Assembly (NCBI RefSeq): GCF_010892395.1
Contig: NZ_JAACKB010000246.1
Span: forward strand, 1-5,847
Source of the DNA: Sulfurovum sp. bin170
GTDB taxonomy: Bacteria > Campylobacterota > Campylobacteria > Campylobacterales > Sulfurovaceae
DNA length: 5,847 bases
Direction: 5' to 3'
The notes under the pieces were generated by a model. The model had not been told where the DNA came from and did no database searches. It worked only from the letters and a program-made list of their open reading frames with translations. The position numbers were made by a program, and so were the translations under genes. Of this stretch, positions 1 to 5,847 are shown one piece after another. Numbering within the stretch: the stretch's first letter is position 1; the number at the start of each line of letters is the position of its first letter.

Positions 1-1
1 C

Positions 2-79
2 ATCGTTTCCTTATATGCAATTTGCATTTTCGGAATCGGCGTGTTTACACCCGAACTATTTGGTTCAAAAAAAGCTTAA
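2..79 (+). CDS. C-terminal tail of an unidentified membrane protein (partial, 5' end outside window)
   Basis: An open frame enters from the left edge and ends at TAA (77-79), giving 25 visible residues. They begin with a hydrophobic stretch (IVSLYAICIFGIGVFT) that looks like a final transmembrane helix, followed by a short polar, basic tail (PELFGSKKA). This pattern is common at the C-terminus of polytopic inner-membrane transporters, for example the last helix of major facilitator proteins, but the fragment is too short to name a family. The gene converges on the M60 peptidase gene, with 138 bases between the two stop codons. The hydrophobic-then-basic composition and the stop just before a hairpin support a real gene end. 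The alternative is a chance open frame, because only 78 bases are seen. Confidence 0.5.
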   Translation: MVSLYAICIFGIGVFTPELFGSKKA

Positions 80-80
80 T

Positions 81-122
81 TCATTGGCATTGGACTAAAG
101 TCTCCGATTCCAAATGAGTTTT
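81..122 (+). terminator. Possible weak terminator of the left-edge gene
   Basis: Directly after the left gene's stop codon, bases 81-85 (TCATT) pair with 113-117 (AATGA). GG at 86-87 can pair with CC at 110-111, and TGGA at 91-94 can pair with 103-106 using one G-T pair. The stem is interrupted by bulges. It is followed by G and four T residues (119-122). The position and T-run fit an intrinsic terminator, but the helix is imperfect and the T-run short, so this is a low-confidence call. Confidence 0.28.
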
Positions 123-150
123 GCAAGAAGTCTAATAGCATATAAATTAT

Positions 151-190
151 GCCTACACTCGTAGGCGAGTCAACTACTTACAGTTGACTC
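151..190 (-). terminator. Tandem perfect hairpins between convergent genes, probable transcription end of the operon
   Basis: Two perfect inverted repeats abut exactly. Bases 151-156 (GCCTAC) pair with 161-166 (GTAGGC) around the loop ACTC. Bases 167-175 (GAGTCAACT) pair with 182-190 (AGTTGACTC) around the six-base loop 176-181. They lie 27 bases past the stop codon of the M60 gene. Read on the minus strand, the 9-bp hairpin comes first, then the GC-rich 6-bp hairpin, then an A/T-rich stretch (ATAATTTATAT) rather than a clean U-run. Placement between two converging stop codons favours a terminator or 3'-end stabiliser that could serve either strand. The absence of a true T-run on either side keeps the mechanism uncertain. 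A small repeated palindromic element is the alternative. Confidence 0.55.
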
Positions 191-217
191 ATATAATTAT
201 TCTATTAAAAAATATGA

Positions 218-3200
218 CTAATCCCCACTATAACTCTCAATACTAGGACTAGGAGCCGTAGCATACCCCGTACTCAACCCTGAACTAATTCCCCCTGATG
301 ATTCATAGATATTCTGACCACCAACATTACCAATTCCTATAACTCCTGCTCTCCATCTTTCAAAAAATGATTTGGTATCAAGCTCTAGTATGGTTGAACT
401 ACAGATAGCCAACATATCTGTTTTAGTTTTACCTGATTGCTTCATACAAGCATCATATTTATCACTGCTTGTTGCTCTATCTCTTGCTTCACGATGTAAA
501 ATCTTATAAATATCAAATCCATCACCATCCAAGAAAGGATAGGCTGTTTTTACACTTCCATTAGCCTCATAGTATTTAGAGTTATTGGTTTTAAAATCAT
601 CTAAGTAGTTCACATCAATCCATTTAGCCAATTGATGAAACATCAACAACCGTCCAAAGTTACCACCATCTGCCCACGGTTGCCCTTTGGCTAAGATAAT
701 TCCCACACTAGCAATACTTCCTGTGGTTCTAAGTGGTTGACTAAATCGTTTCTGTTGATGCAGACACATCACATTGTTAGCAACTTCTGTTGCTCCTGCT
801 ATGCCCAACCATGACTCTACCATATTGTGACCCATCTCATGCCATAGTAAAAAGCTTGATGTCGCATCTTGAGGGAATGCTGTACTGCTTGGATTCCACT
901 GCATAACCATCATCGGATACCCTGAATGTCCAGCACCTATGCTAATATGCGGGTCAAACACCTCTCTGTTTTTATGAGCCATTTTTTTATTATTAGAACA
1001 ACTTGGTGGAGTGTGTTCGGTAAAGGTATCACCACAAATTCTATCATATCCATAGAAGTCATAAGCATTTTGTGTCATAGTATCAAACTCGGTGGCTACT
1101 CTTGTAACATCAGCAAAACTTAGTGATGCGATATTGGCTTTAGCCACGGTAAGAATATAGTGTTTTGACTCCAATTCAGCTTTGGGTGCAGGTGAATTTT
1201 TGATTGTATCCCATTGGTCAGATGTGGTTTCACCAAGAACAAATCTAACAACTTTTTGTACTCCATCAAATGATACTATAGCCGTATCATTTTCAGCTTT
1301 GGTACTGTCAAATGATTTCAGAAAAATCAACCCTCCATAAGGGTGTTGTACTGTAATTGTCTTGGTAGCACTGCCACCACTTATAAACTTATACTTTTTC
1401 ACATATTTTGGTGGTCGTTTTAAGTTAATCTCATGTCTAAAGATACCACCCACATTATCACCTAGACCTATTTGTAGTTGCATTTTTGTCTCATCTGCAT
1501 TAGCAGGTAGGGTTACAGTTATATCTGTATGAGCAGGTGCATAGAGTCCTGTTGATTGCATATTCCCTGCGTACCACTTTTGATGCGTTGTGTTTCGTTT
1601 GAGATATATAGTAGCACTCTCACTCCCCCCTGTTGATTCAGTCTGTCCAGGGAATTGAGATGGGTCATACTTTAGACTTGTATCATAAAAAGCTCTCTCT
1701 ACCATCACTCTGGTGACGGGTTTTCGTCTAAAGTCAAGCACATCTTTAGTGGCAAAGCTAAATCCTGGATAGAACTCACCACTGCCATTAACAAATGCTC
1801 CACCTGCTTTATATTTTGCCATTAAATCATTGAGCGACTGAAACTTCTCACCTGTAAAAACGGCATCATTCAGAAGCAGAGCCGACATATTGGTATATTC
1901 ACGGTTTAAATCTACTTCTGAGAGTAGATTTGTTTTGAGTTCATGAGATAGCAGCGTATTCATGCTTCCACCCACATCACCTTGGGCTTGGACGAAGTTT
2001 AAATCAATTGGATATTTGGCATATCTATCATATTGGTCTTGCTGAATAATACCATCACCTTTGACCAATTGAGTTTGTACTGCTGATTTATTTCCATCTG
2101 CTAACTCTACTTCAACGGTTCCACAATCAGAAGTAGTTAAAGTTGGTGTAGTTTGATTTCCTTCAATAAAAATTTTTCTCTCTCTGTCTTTCAATACCTC
2201 TTCAAGATATGAGATATTACTCTTTAATATTAATCTATCTTTTAAATCTTGTAGAGTTGATGGAATATTACTATAATCATCCATACCTAGTCGTCGTTGC
2301 AAATCAGTATGACCAATATAATCTACCAGACACATATCATATTGATGTACACCACCTGGTTCATTTTTATTGGGGAGTAGTTTTACATCTCCTTTATTAT
2401 TGGCAAAAAATGAAGTTACCCCTGCTAGTTTCATAATCTCATTGGATGCTGTCTCTGTTACTCCTAGTGAGTCTGCAAAGCGTGGAGACTCCATTATCAA
2501 AACCCCTCCACCTGCACGGATATACTCCACAATCAAATTAACTTCATCCATTTGCGTTTTTCTTACCGTTCCATCAAGCTCTTCACCTGGTTTACTGTAA
2601 GCTTTAAATGCTGTTCTCATCTGAAAATCTTCTAAAATAACCAATGGATAGGTAGCAGGATTTAATAGACCATCTGTACTTGCCTCTTTCCAAGTGGGAA
2701 CATATTTGGGATTCTCATCAGTTGCAATATTAAAACTGCTATGCATCTTAAACTCAACAAAGTTATAGCTATTCATATAGGCTTTCACAAAAGAGGCTTT
2801 GTTTTTATTGGAGAGTACTTTGATGGCTTCACCATTTTTTGAGTATCTGTTATTACTGTTCTCATTCTGTTCGGTTAACCATGCAAGAGTATTTTGAAAA
2901 AAGTTCTCCATATCTGCTGAATCTGGAGACAAAGTTTTATTGTTGTTATTTGCATTGTCTGAATAGTTTCTAGGATTTACCAAAATAGAGTCATAGAGAT
3001 GACTCCCCATCATCAAAACTCTACCTTTTCCAATCGTTCCTGCTGCGACTATTGGGGCGTGATAGGTTGCTGTTTTTTCATCACCCAAGGTGATGCTATT
3101 GTCACTATAGTAACTCTTAACCGATTCAGGTGGTCGTACAGGTCTGTATCTTGGAAGTGTTTTATTGGCATAATCAATAGGATAATCGGTATATTTAGGA

Positions 3201-3484
3201 TCTTTATCACTTCGTGCAGAAAATACTGGAAATCCATTTTGACCTGTTACTAGCGTGGTATAAGTATCTGTACTACCCCACATACTAAACTGCATTCTAA
3301 AGATATGAAACTCACGAACCCCATTGAAAATCTTCTCTAACTGTGCATCTACATCACTAGCCACACTAGCTGATTTTAAACCATCAGTATCAATATCTAC
3401 ACTGCTATCCATTCCTGCAAAGAGCAGTGAAGTGGTAGCCAATGACGCTACGATACCTAATTTTATAATATTTTTTTTCATCAT
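218..3484 (-). CDS. Exported M60-family zinc metallopeptidase, SslE/AcfD-like catalytic part
   Basis: This 1,088-residue protein is predicted to be an extracellular zinc metallopeptidase acting on mucin-type or other glycoproteins, as M60/enhancin-family enzymes such as E. coli SslE (YghJ) do. Residues 1-24 form a Sec signal peptide (MMKKN basic start, hydrophobic core, LLFAG). No lipobox is present, so the mature protein should not be lipidated. Residues 45-205 resemble the region of SslE that contains FHVF and a GSTG-like segment. Residues 275-365 look like a Rossmann/ThuA-like domain (YPLVILEDF, GGGVLIMES). Residues 630-725 match the M60 N-terminal beta domain (KWYAGNMQSTGLYAP, PYGGLIFLK). 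Residues 760-1045 are the M60 domain, with HISIGAGHSGYP at 846-857, zinc motif HEMGH at 882-886 (E883 catalytic), third ligand E900 in GATEVANN, and a C1013/C1028 pair also found in SslE. All active-site residues are intact. SslE itself is one lipoprotein of about 1,500 residues; here the N-terminal third and lipid anchor are on the upstream gene, which overlaps by one base (TAATG). SslE leaves E. coli through type II secretion; no secretion gene is in this window. Family assignment is strong; substrate is inferred. Confidence 0.93.
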   Translation of the reverse strand: MMKKNIIKLGIVASLATTSLLFAGMDSSVDIDTDGLKSASVASDVDAQLEKIFNGVREFHIFRMQFSMWGSTDTYTTLVTGQNGFPVFSARSDKDPKYTDYPIDYANKTLPRYRPVRPPESVKSYYSDNSITLGDEKTATYHAPIVAAGTIGKGRVLMMGSHLYDSILVNPRNYSDNANNNNKTLSPDSADMENFFQNTLAWLTEQNENSNNRYSKNGEAIKVLSNKNKASFVKAYMNSYNFVEFKMHSSFNIATDENPKYVPTWKEASTDGLLNPATYPLVILEDFQMRTAFKAYSKPGEELDGTVRKTQMDEVNLIVEYIRAGGGVLIMESPRFADSLGVTETASNEIMKLAGVTSFFANNKGDVKLLPNKNEPGGVHQYDMCLVDYIGHTDLQRRLGMDDYSNIPSTLQDLKDRLILKSNISYLEEVLKDRERKIFIEGNQTTPTLTTSDCGTVEVELADGNKSAVQTQLVKGDGIIQQDQYDRYAKYPIDLNFVQAQGDVGGSMNTLLSHELKTNLLSEVDLNREYTNMSALLLNDAVFTGEKFQSLNDLMAKYKAGGAFVNGSGEFYPGFSFATKDVLDFRRKPVTRVMVERAFYDTSLKYDPSQFPGQTESTGGSESATIYLKRNTTHQKWYAGNMQSTGLYAPAHTDITVTLPANADETKMQLQIGLGDNVGGIFRHEINLKRPPKYVKKYKFISGGSATKTITVQHPYGGLIFLKSFDSTKAENDTAIVSFDGVQKVVRFVLGETTSDQWDTIKNSPAPKAELESKHYILTVAKANIASLSFADVTRVATEFDTMTQNAYDFYGYDRICGDTFTEHTPPSCSNNKKMAHKNREVFDPHISIGAGHSGYPMMVMQWNPSSTAFPQDATSSFLLWHEMGHNMVESWLGIAGATEVANNVMCLHQQKRFSQPLRTTGSIASVGIILAKGQPWADGGNFGRLLMFHQLAKWIDVNYLDDFKTNNSKYYEANGSVKTAYPFLDGDGFDIYKILHREARDRATSSDKYDACMKQSGKTKTDMLAICSSTILELDTKSFFERWRAGVIGIGNVGGQNIYESSGGISSGLSTGYATAPSPSIESYSGD

Positions 3485-5781
3485 TAAACCCTTAACCTAT
3501 CAATCTCATCTAAAATCTCTTTACCCATCTCAAAATCTTCAAATTGAGCTCCAAACTCATCAGCTCCTGCTGGGATACTAAGTTCAGCATTGGCTTTTCC
3601 ATCTTGAAGATTAAGGTCAATCTGTGAACGATACTTCTCCAAAGACTCCCTAACCGCTTTGTCTATAGTTACTTTGCTATCATCAGCAACGGCATCAAAT
3701 GCATTAAGCAATCTTATAATATTTCTAGGTTTTGGATGGTTAAATGAGGTTGATGGAACCAAGTCAGCAGGTGTTACAATTGCTTTAGCCTCTGTAATCC
3801 CCAATTCAAGTTGATAGATATAGAACTTTACTTTTTTGCCCTCCTCATACTTAAATTCACCCGTAGCTGTGGTTCGTCCAAACTGATTTCCACTCCGATA
3901 CTCCAAGCCTTCGACAACACCACCAACCGTTTTAAAAGTACCTGTTAATATCTCAATCTCTTTTCTTGTTGCAGTCACTATACTCCCTGTATCAAATCTC
4001 TTTGTAGTAAAGTTATTGTCTCTTACTGCCACCAAATGAGCTTTGGCATCGTCTGTATCTACAAGCCCTCTATGCTCTCCAAAATGGGTAGCTAAATCAT
4101 TAAAAAGATTATAAATATCACTATTGTTATGAAATGTCTCTACCTCCACATCAAAATCTATCTTCTCTTTTAATCCTAGTAGTGCAATAGACTCTTTTGA
4201 GCGACTATCTATGGTAATTCCATTAGAGACATCTTTATCAACATCAAGTGATTGTAAAAGTTTACCCATATTGAGTACTTTTTGACTATTTTCATCTTGG
4301 GAACCTGCCACATCAAAAATAGTAACTATCTTTCTTTCACTATTGTACGGGTCTGTTTTTACCACGGCACTCCCCAAAGATATGCCACTACTCTCTTCAC
4401 CTATATAAAAATTCACCTCTGAATCTTTTTCATATTTAAACATACCGTTACTATCGGTATATCCACTATAACTACCAGATACATATCTAACGCCTTCAAC
4501 CTTACTATCTATAAAAAAGCCATTGTTGGTTGTATTGCTAGTATTTATCTCTACGATATTTGGGATAGTGGTATTGCTCTCATTTTTAGCCTCATCACTT
4601 ACAATAATCTTTATACTATATATACCCTCATCGAGTGTACTAATCAAATTATCAGACAGACTCCAACTTCCATCTCTATCGTTAGTAGCACTATAAGTCT
4701 CGTTGTCAATCTCTATTGAAACCGTATAATTTATCGTATTACTATCACTACTTCCTGTAGGTAAATTACCACCAAGAGCAGGAGTGGTATCATCTGTTAT
4801 GAGTCTGGTCATGGTTGCATTGGTCGCAGGGGCAGTTGCGTCCTTGGTTATACGAAGATTCAATGCATAACTCTCATTATTGCTACTGTCTTTGATTGTA
4901 ATGTTGAAATCCCTAAATCCATCAGCTCCTGATGTATCTAGTGAGATAATCAATGTTCCATTGCTATCTAATTCCCCTCGTGTAGTACTATTAACAAAAA
5001 GAGTTGCTCCTACCTCTCCATTAACTTCTACTTGAACACTCTCTTGATTGGTTATAGTTGGTGTAGATGTTAGAGTTGGTTTTGTTGGTGGAGTGGTATC
5101 TTTGATATTAGTGTTAGAACCAGTTGTTGTTGTATTTGAAGAGCTACTGTTCGACTCCTCTGTAGGTGCATCTGAAGAGCTACTACTATTGGTCTCTGGC
5201 GTATTTGCCTCTTCACTACTACTATCTGTCTGATTATCCTCAATAGGAGTATTCTCTCTAAGATGCTCCTCTGCCTCCTTTAGCGTTACAGGCTCTATAC
5301 CACTCGCTCTTAAAAGCTCTTCAACTTCTGCTTGGCTCATCTGGCTAAGATTTTTTGTACTATCAATCTGTAGATTATCAGGAATGGTAATAGCAATTGA
5401 AATATCCCCATCATCATCTAGTGACTGTAAAAAAGATGCTATCTTAAGCACCTCTGGATGGGTAAAGTCATCTCTAGCAACTCCTGCTAAATCTTGTGGA
5501 TAGACTTTGCCATCATCCGTCATCTGATGAAGTCTACCAACCTCTATATCTCCTACCATAAAAATAACAGGAAGTTCATTACACTCAAACTTTCCGTCAG
5601 TTCCAGTCTTTGCAGTTGCTCCTCCACATTGATAGCTCAGATTAGCTACAGGAGAGTCTATTAGATACCCTACTATCTTACTATTTTCCTCTTTACTAGA
5701 AGATGAACTTCCACCACATGCGGTAAATAGTATCATTACTATAAAAGTAAAGATATATTTAAATATAACCTTTTTTTGCAT
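3484..5781 (-). CDS. Modular surface lipoprotein with Ig-like domains, SslE/AcfD N-terminal-like partner of the M60 enzyme
   Basis: This 765-residue protein has a type II signal peptide (MQKK start, hydrophobic 5-19) ending in the lipobox FTAC, with the lipidated cysteine at 22. Gly at +2 and no Asp suggest outer-membrane sorting by the enterobacterial rule. A Ser-rich tether follows. Three related modules are visible. Module A, residues 37-135, has GYLIDS, a C52/C67 pair and FLQSLDDDGD. Module B, 420-525, has GFFIDSKVEGVRY, GMFKYE and LLQSLDVDKD. Module C, 612-707, has GVVEGLEYRSG, GEFKYEEG and LLNAFDAVAD. Between A and B lie a Ser/Thr/Asn-rich linker (about 180-228) and two bacterial Ig-like domains (about 228-313 starting TPPTKPTLT; about 314-415 with DRDGSWSLSD). 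Module C and the C-terminus resemble, in order, the part of E. coli SslE before its central region (LVDS, GENGEFSFSW, then PNEFIEQF against DEFGAQFEDF here). No catalytic motif is seen. The start is fixed by the signal peptide and a good ribosome binding site. It is the first gene of a two-gene operon and probably anchors, displays or assists export of the downstream peptidase; this role is inferred. An adhesin-like surface protein is the alternative. Confidence 0.88.
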   Translation of the reverse strand: MQKKVIFKYIFTFIVMILFTACGGSSSSSKEENSKIVGYLIDSPVANLSYQCGGATAKTGTDGKFECNELPVIFMVGDIEVGRLHQMTDDGKVYPQDLAGVARDDFTHPEVLKIASFLQSLDDDGDISIAITIPDNLQIDSTKNLSQMSQAEVEELLRASGIEPVTLKEAEEHLRENTPIEDNQTDSSSEEANTPETNSSSSSDAPTEESNSSSSNTTTTGSNTNIKDTTPPTKPTLTSTPTITNQESVQVEVNGEVGATLFVNSTTRGELDSNGTLIISLDTSGADGFRDFNITIKDSSNNESYALNLRITKDATAPATNATMTRLITDDTTPALGGNLPTGSSDSNTINYTVSIEIDNETYSATNDRDGSWSLSDNLISTLDEGIYSIKIIVSDEAKNESNTTIPNIVEINTSNTTNNGFFIDSKVEGVRYVSGSYSGYTDSNGMFKYEKDSEVNFYIGEESSGISLGSAVVKTDPYNSERKIVTIFDVAGSQDENSQKVLNMGKLLQSLDVDKDVSNGITIDSRSKESIALLGLKEKIDFDVEVETFHNNSDIYNLFNDLATHFGEHRGLVDTDDAKAHLVAVRDNNFTTKRFDTGSIVTATRKEIEILTGTFKTVGGVVEGLEYRSGNQFGRTTATGEFKYEEGKKVKFYIYQLELGITEAKAIVTPADLVPSTSFNHPKPRNIIRLLNAFDAVADDSKVTIDKAVRESLEKYRSQIDLNLQDGKANAELSIPAGADEFGAQFEDFEMGKEILDEIDRLRV
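3489..3493 (-). promoter_or_regulatory. Ribosome binding site of the M60 gene, inside the end of the lipoprotein gene
   Basis: AAGGG reads on the minus strand within the last codons of the lipoprotein gene. It is 4 bases from the ATG at 3484 and 7 bases from the second ATG at 3481. The second spacing is closer to the usual optimum, so translation may begin at either of the two adjacent Met codons; the signal peptide is unaffected. The upstream TAA shares its final A with the first ATG, an arrangement typical of translational coupling by re-initiation. Confidence 0.7.
5137..5184 (-). repeat. Short in-frame direct repeat in the Ser-rich linker of the lipoprotein gene
   Basis: The 12-base sequence TGAAGAGCTACT (plus strand) occurs at 5137-5148 and again at 5173-5184, exactly 36 bases (12 codons) apart. 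At the protein level the linker reads as three loose 12-13 residue units, each starting with a Ser run: 187-198 (SSSEEANTPETN), 199-211 (SSSSSDAPTEESN) and 212-223 (SSSSNTTTTGSN). This looks like an old in-frame duplication. Gain or loss of a unit would keep the reading frame and only change the linker length. Confidence 0.6.
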
Positions 5782-5788
5782 TTCCTCA

Positions 5789-5793
5789 TCCTT
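5789..5793 (-). promoter_or_regulatory. Ribosome binding site of the lipoprotein gene
   Basis: AAGGA on the minus strand lies 7 bases before the ATG at 5781. A second purine run (GAGGAAA) follows directly before the start. The spacing is optimal and supports this start, which is also the only one that gives a complete lipoprotein signal peptide. Confidence 0.75.
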
Positions 5794-5810
5794 GTATGTC
5801 TTTAAACTTT

Positions 5811-5841
5811 ATTGTAGAGTAAAAAAATGATAAATAAATGA
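5811..5841 (-). promoter_or_regulatory. Probable sigma-70 promoter of the lipoprotein-M60 operon
   Basis: On the minus strand, TACAAT (5811-5816) matches the -10 consensus at five of six positions and lies 29 bases upstream of the start codon. Upstream there is no good -35 box, only T-rich sequence including a run of seven T (5821-5827 on the plus strand is A7) and TTTATT at a rough -35 distance. A well-conserved -10 with a T-rich upstream region in place of -35 is the known pattern of housekeeping promoters in Campylobacter and relatives. No operator-like palindrome is visible; the window ends 31 bases beyond the -10. Confidence 0.5.
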
Positions 5842-5847
5842 TTAATA

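Noticed and set aside
926..1123. Short plus-strand open frame opposite the M60 domain
   Set aside because: Antisense shadow of conserved catalytic-domain coding sequence, with no independent support.
2209..2600. Two overlapping plus-strand open frames opposite the ThuA-like region
   Set aside because: They overlap each other in different frames and are antisense to conserved coding sequence; composition looks random.
2999..3253. Short open frames on both strands near the start of the M60 gene
   Set aside because: Both lie inside the real coding frame in alternative frames and show no signal, motif or initiation site.
3470..3500. A sequencing frameshift splitting one SslE gene in two
   Set aside because: The second gene starts with its own ribosome binding site and a complete signal peptide with no SslE counterpart at that place, so the break is a real gene boundary.
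3324..3581. Plus-strand open frame of 85 codons across the junction of the two genes
   Set aside because: It lies antisense to two well-supported genes, over the signal-peptide region of the M60 gene and the end of the lipoprotein gene; no ribosome binding site or recognisable protein features.
5048..5233. Plus-strand open frame of 61 codons rich in Val, Leu and Glu
   Set aside because: Antisense to the Ser/Thr-rich linker; its apparent hydrophobic repeats are simply the complement of Ser, Thr and Asn codons.
1..5847. CRISPR arrays, tRNA or rRNA genes, insertion sequences, riboswitches
   Set aside because: No spaced direct repeats, cloverleaf, conserved rRNA segments, transposase motifs or terminal inverted repeats were seen; gaps between genes are too short for a riboswitch of known type.

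Overview
The window is AT-rich and almost entirely coding. It holds two large minus-strand genes that read as one tightly coupled operon, the last codons of a convergent plus-strand gene at the left edge, and short intergenic stretches with hairpins and promoter elements. The lipoprotein signal sequence, the poly-A lysine starts, the T-rich promoter without a clear -35 box and the many acidic N-glycosylation sequons (D/E-x-N-x-S/T) suggest a Campylobacterota-type organism (Sulfurimonas, Sulfurovum or Arcobacter-like). This is inference from style; no taxonomic marker gene is present.

Layout, left to right: 2-79 (+) is the C-terminal tail of an unidentified membrane protein. Bases 80-217 separate the two convergent genes; they contain a weak hairpin just after the left gene and two abutting perfect hairpins (151-190) that probably end transcription of the operon. 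Bases 218-3484 (-) encode an exported M60-family zinc metallopeptidase of the SslE/AcfD type, with an intact HEMGH-x13-E site. Bases 3484-5781 (-) encode a surface lipoprotein made of three related modules, a Ser/Thr/Asn-rich tether and two Ig-like domains. Bases 5782-5847 carry the ribosome binding site and probable promoter of the operon.

The two genes overlap by one base (TAATG) in the order lipoprotein, then peptidase. Compared from memory with E. coli SslE (YghJ) and Vibrio AcfD, which are single lipoproteins of about 1,500 residues, they are colinear: the last module and C-terminus of the lipoprotein resemble the SslE region just before its central part, and the peptidase resumes only a few tens of residues later and runs to the SslE C-terminus. 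The window therefore appears to encode a two-polypeptide SslE. The lipid anchor and accessory modules sit on one protein and the catalytic part on a separately exported one. A plausible working model is that the lipoprotein docks, displays or helps secrete the mucin- or glycoprotein-degrading M60 enzyme. That partnership is inferred from gene arrangement and homology, not shown by the sequence.
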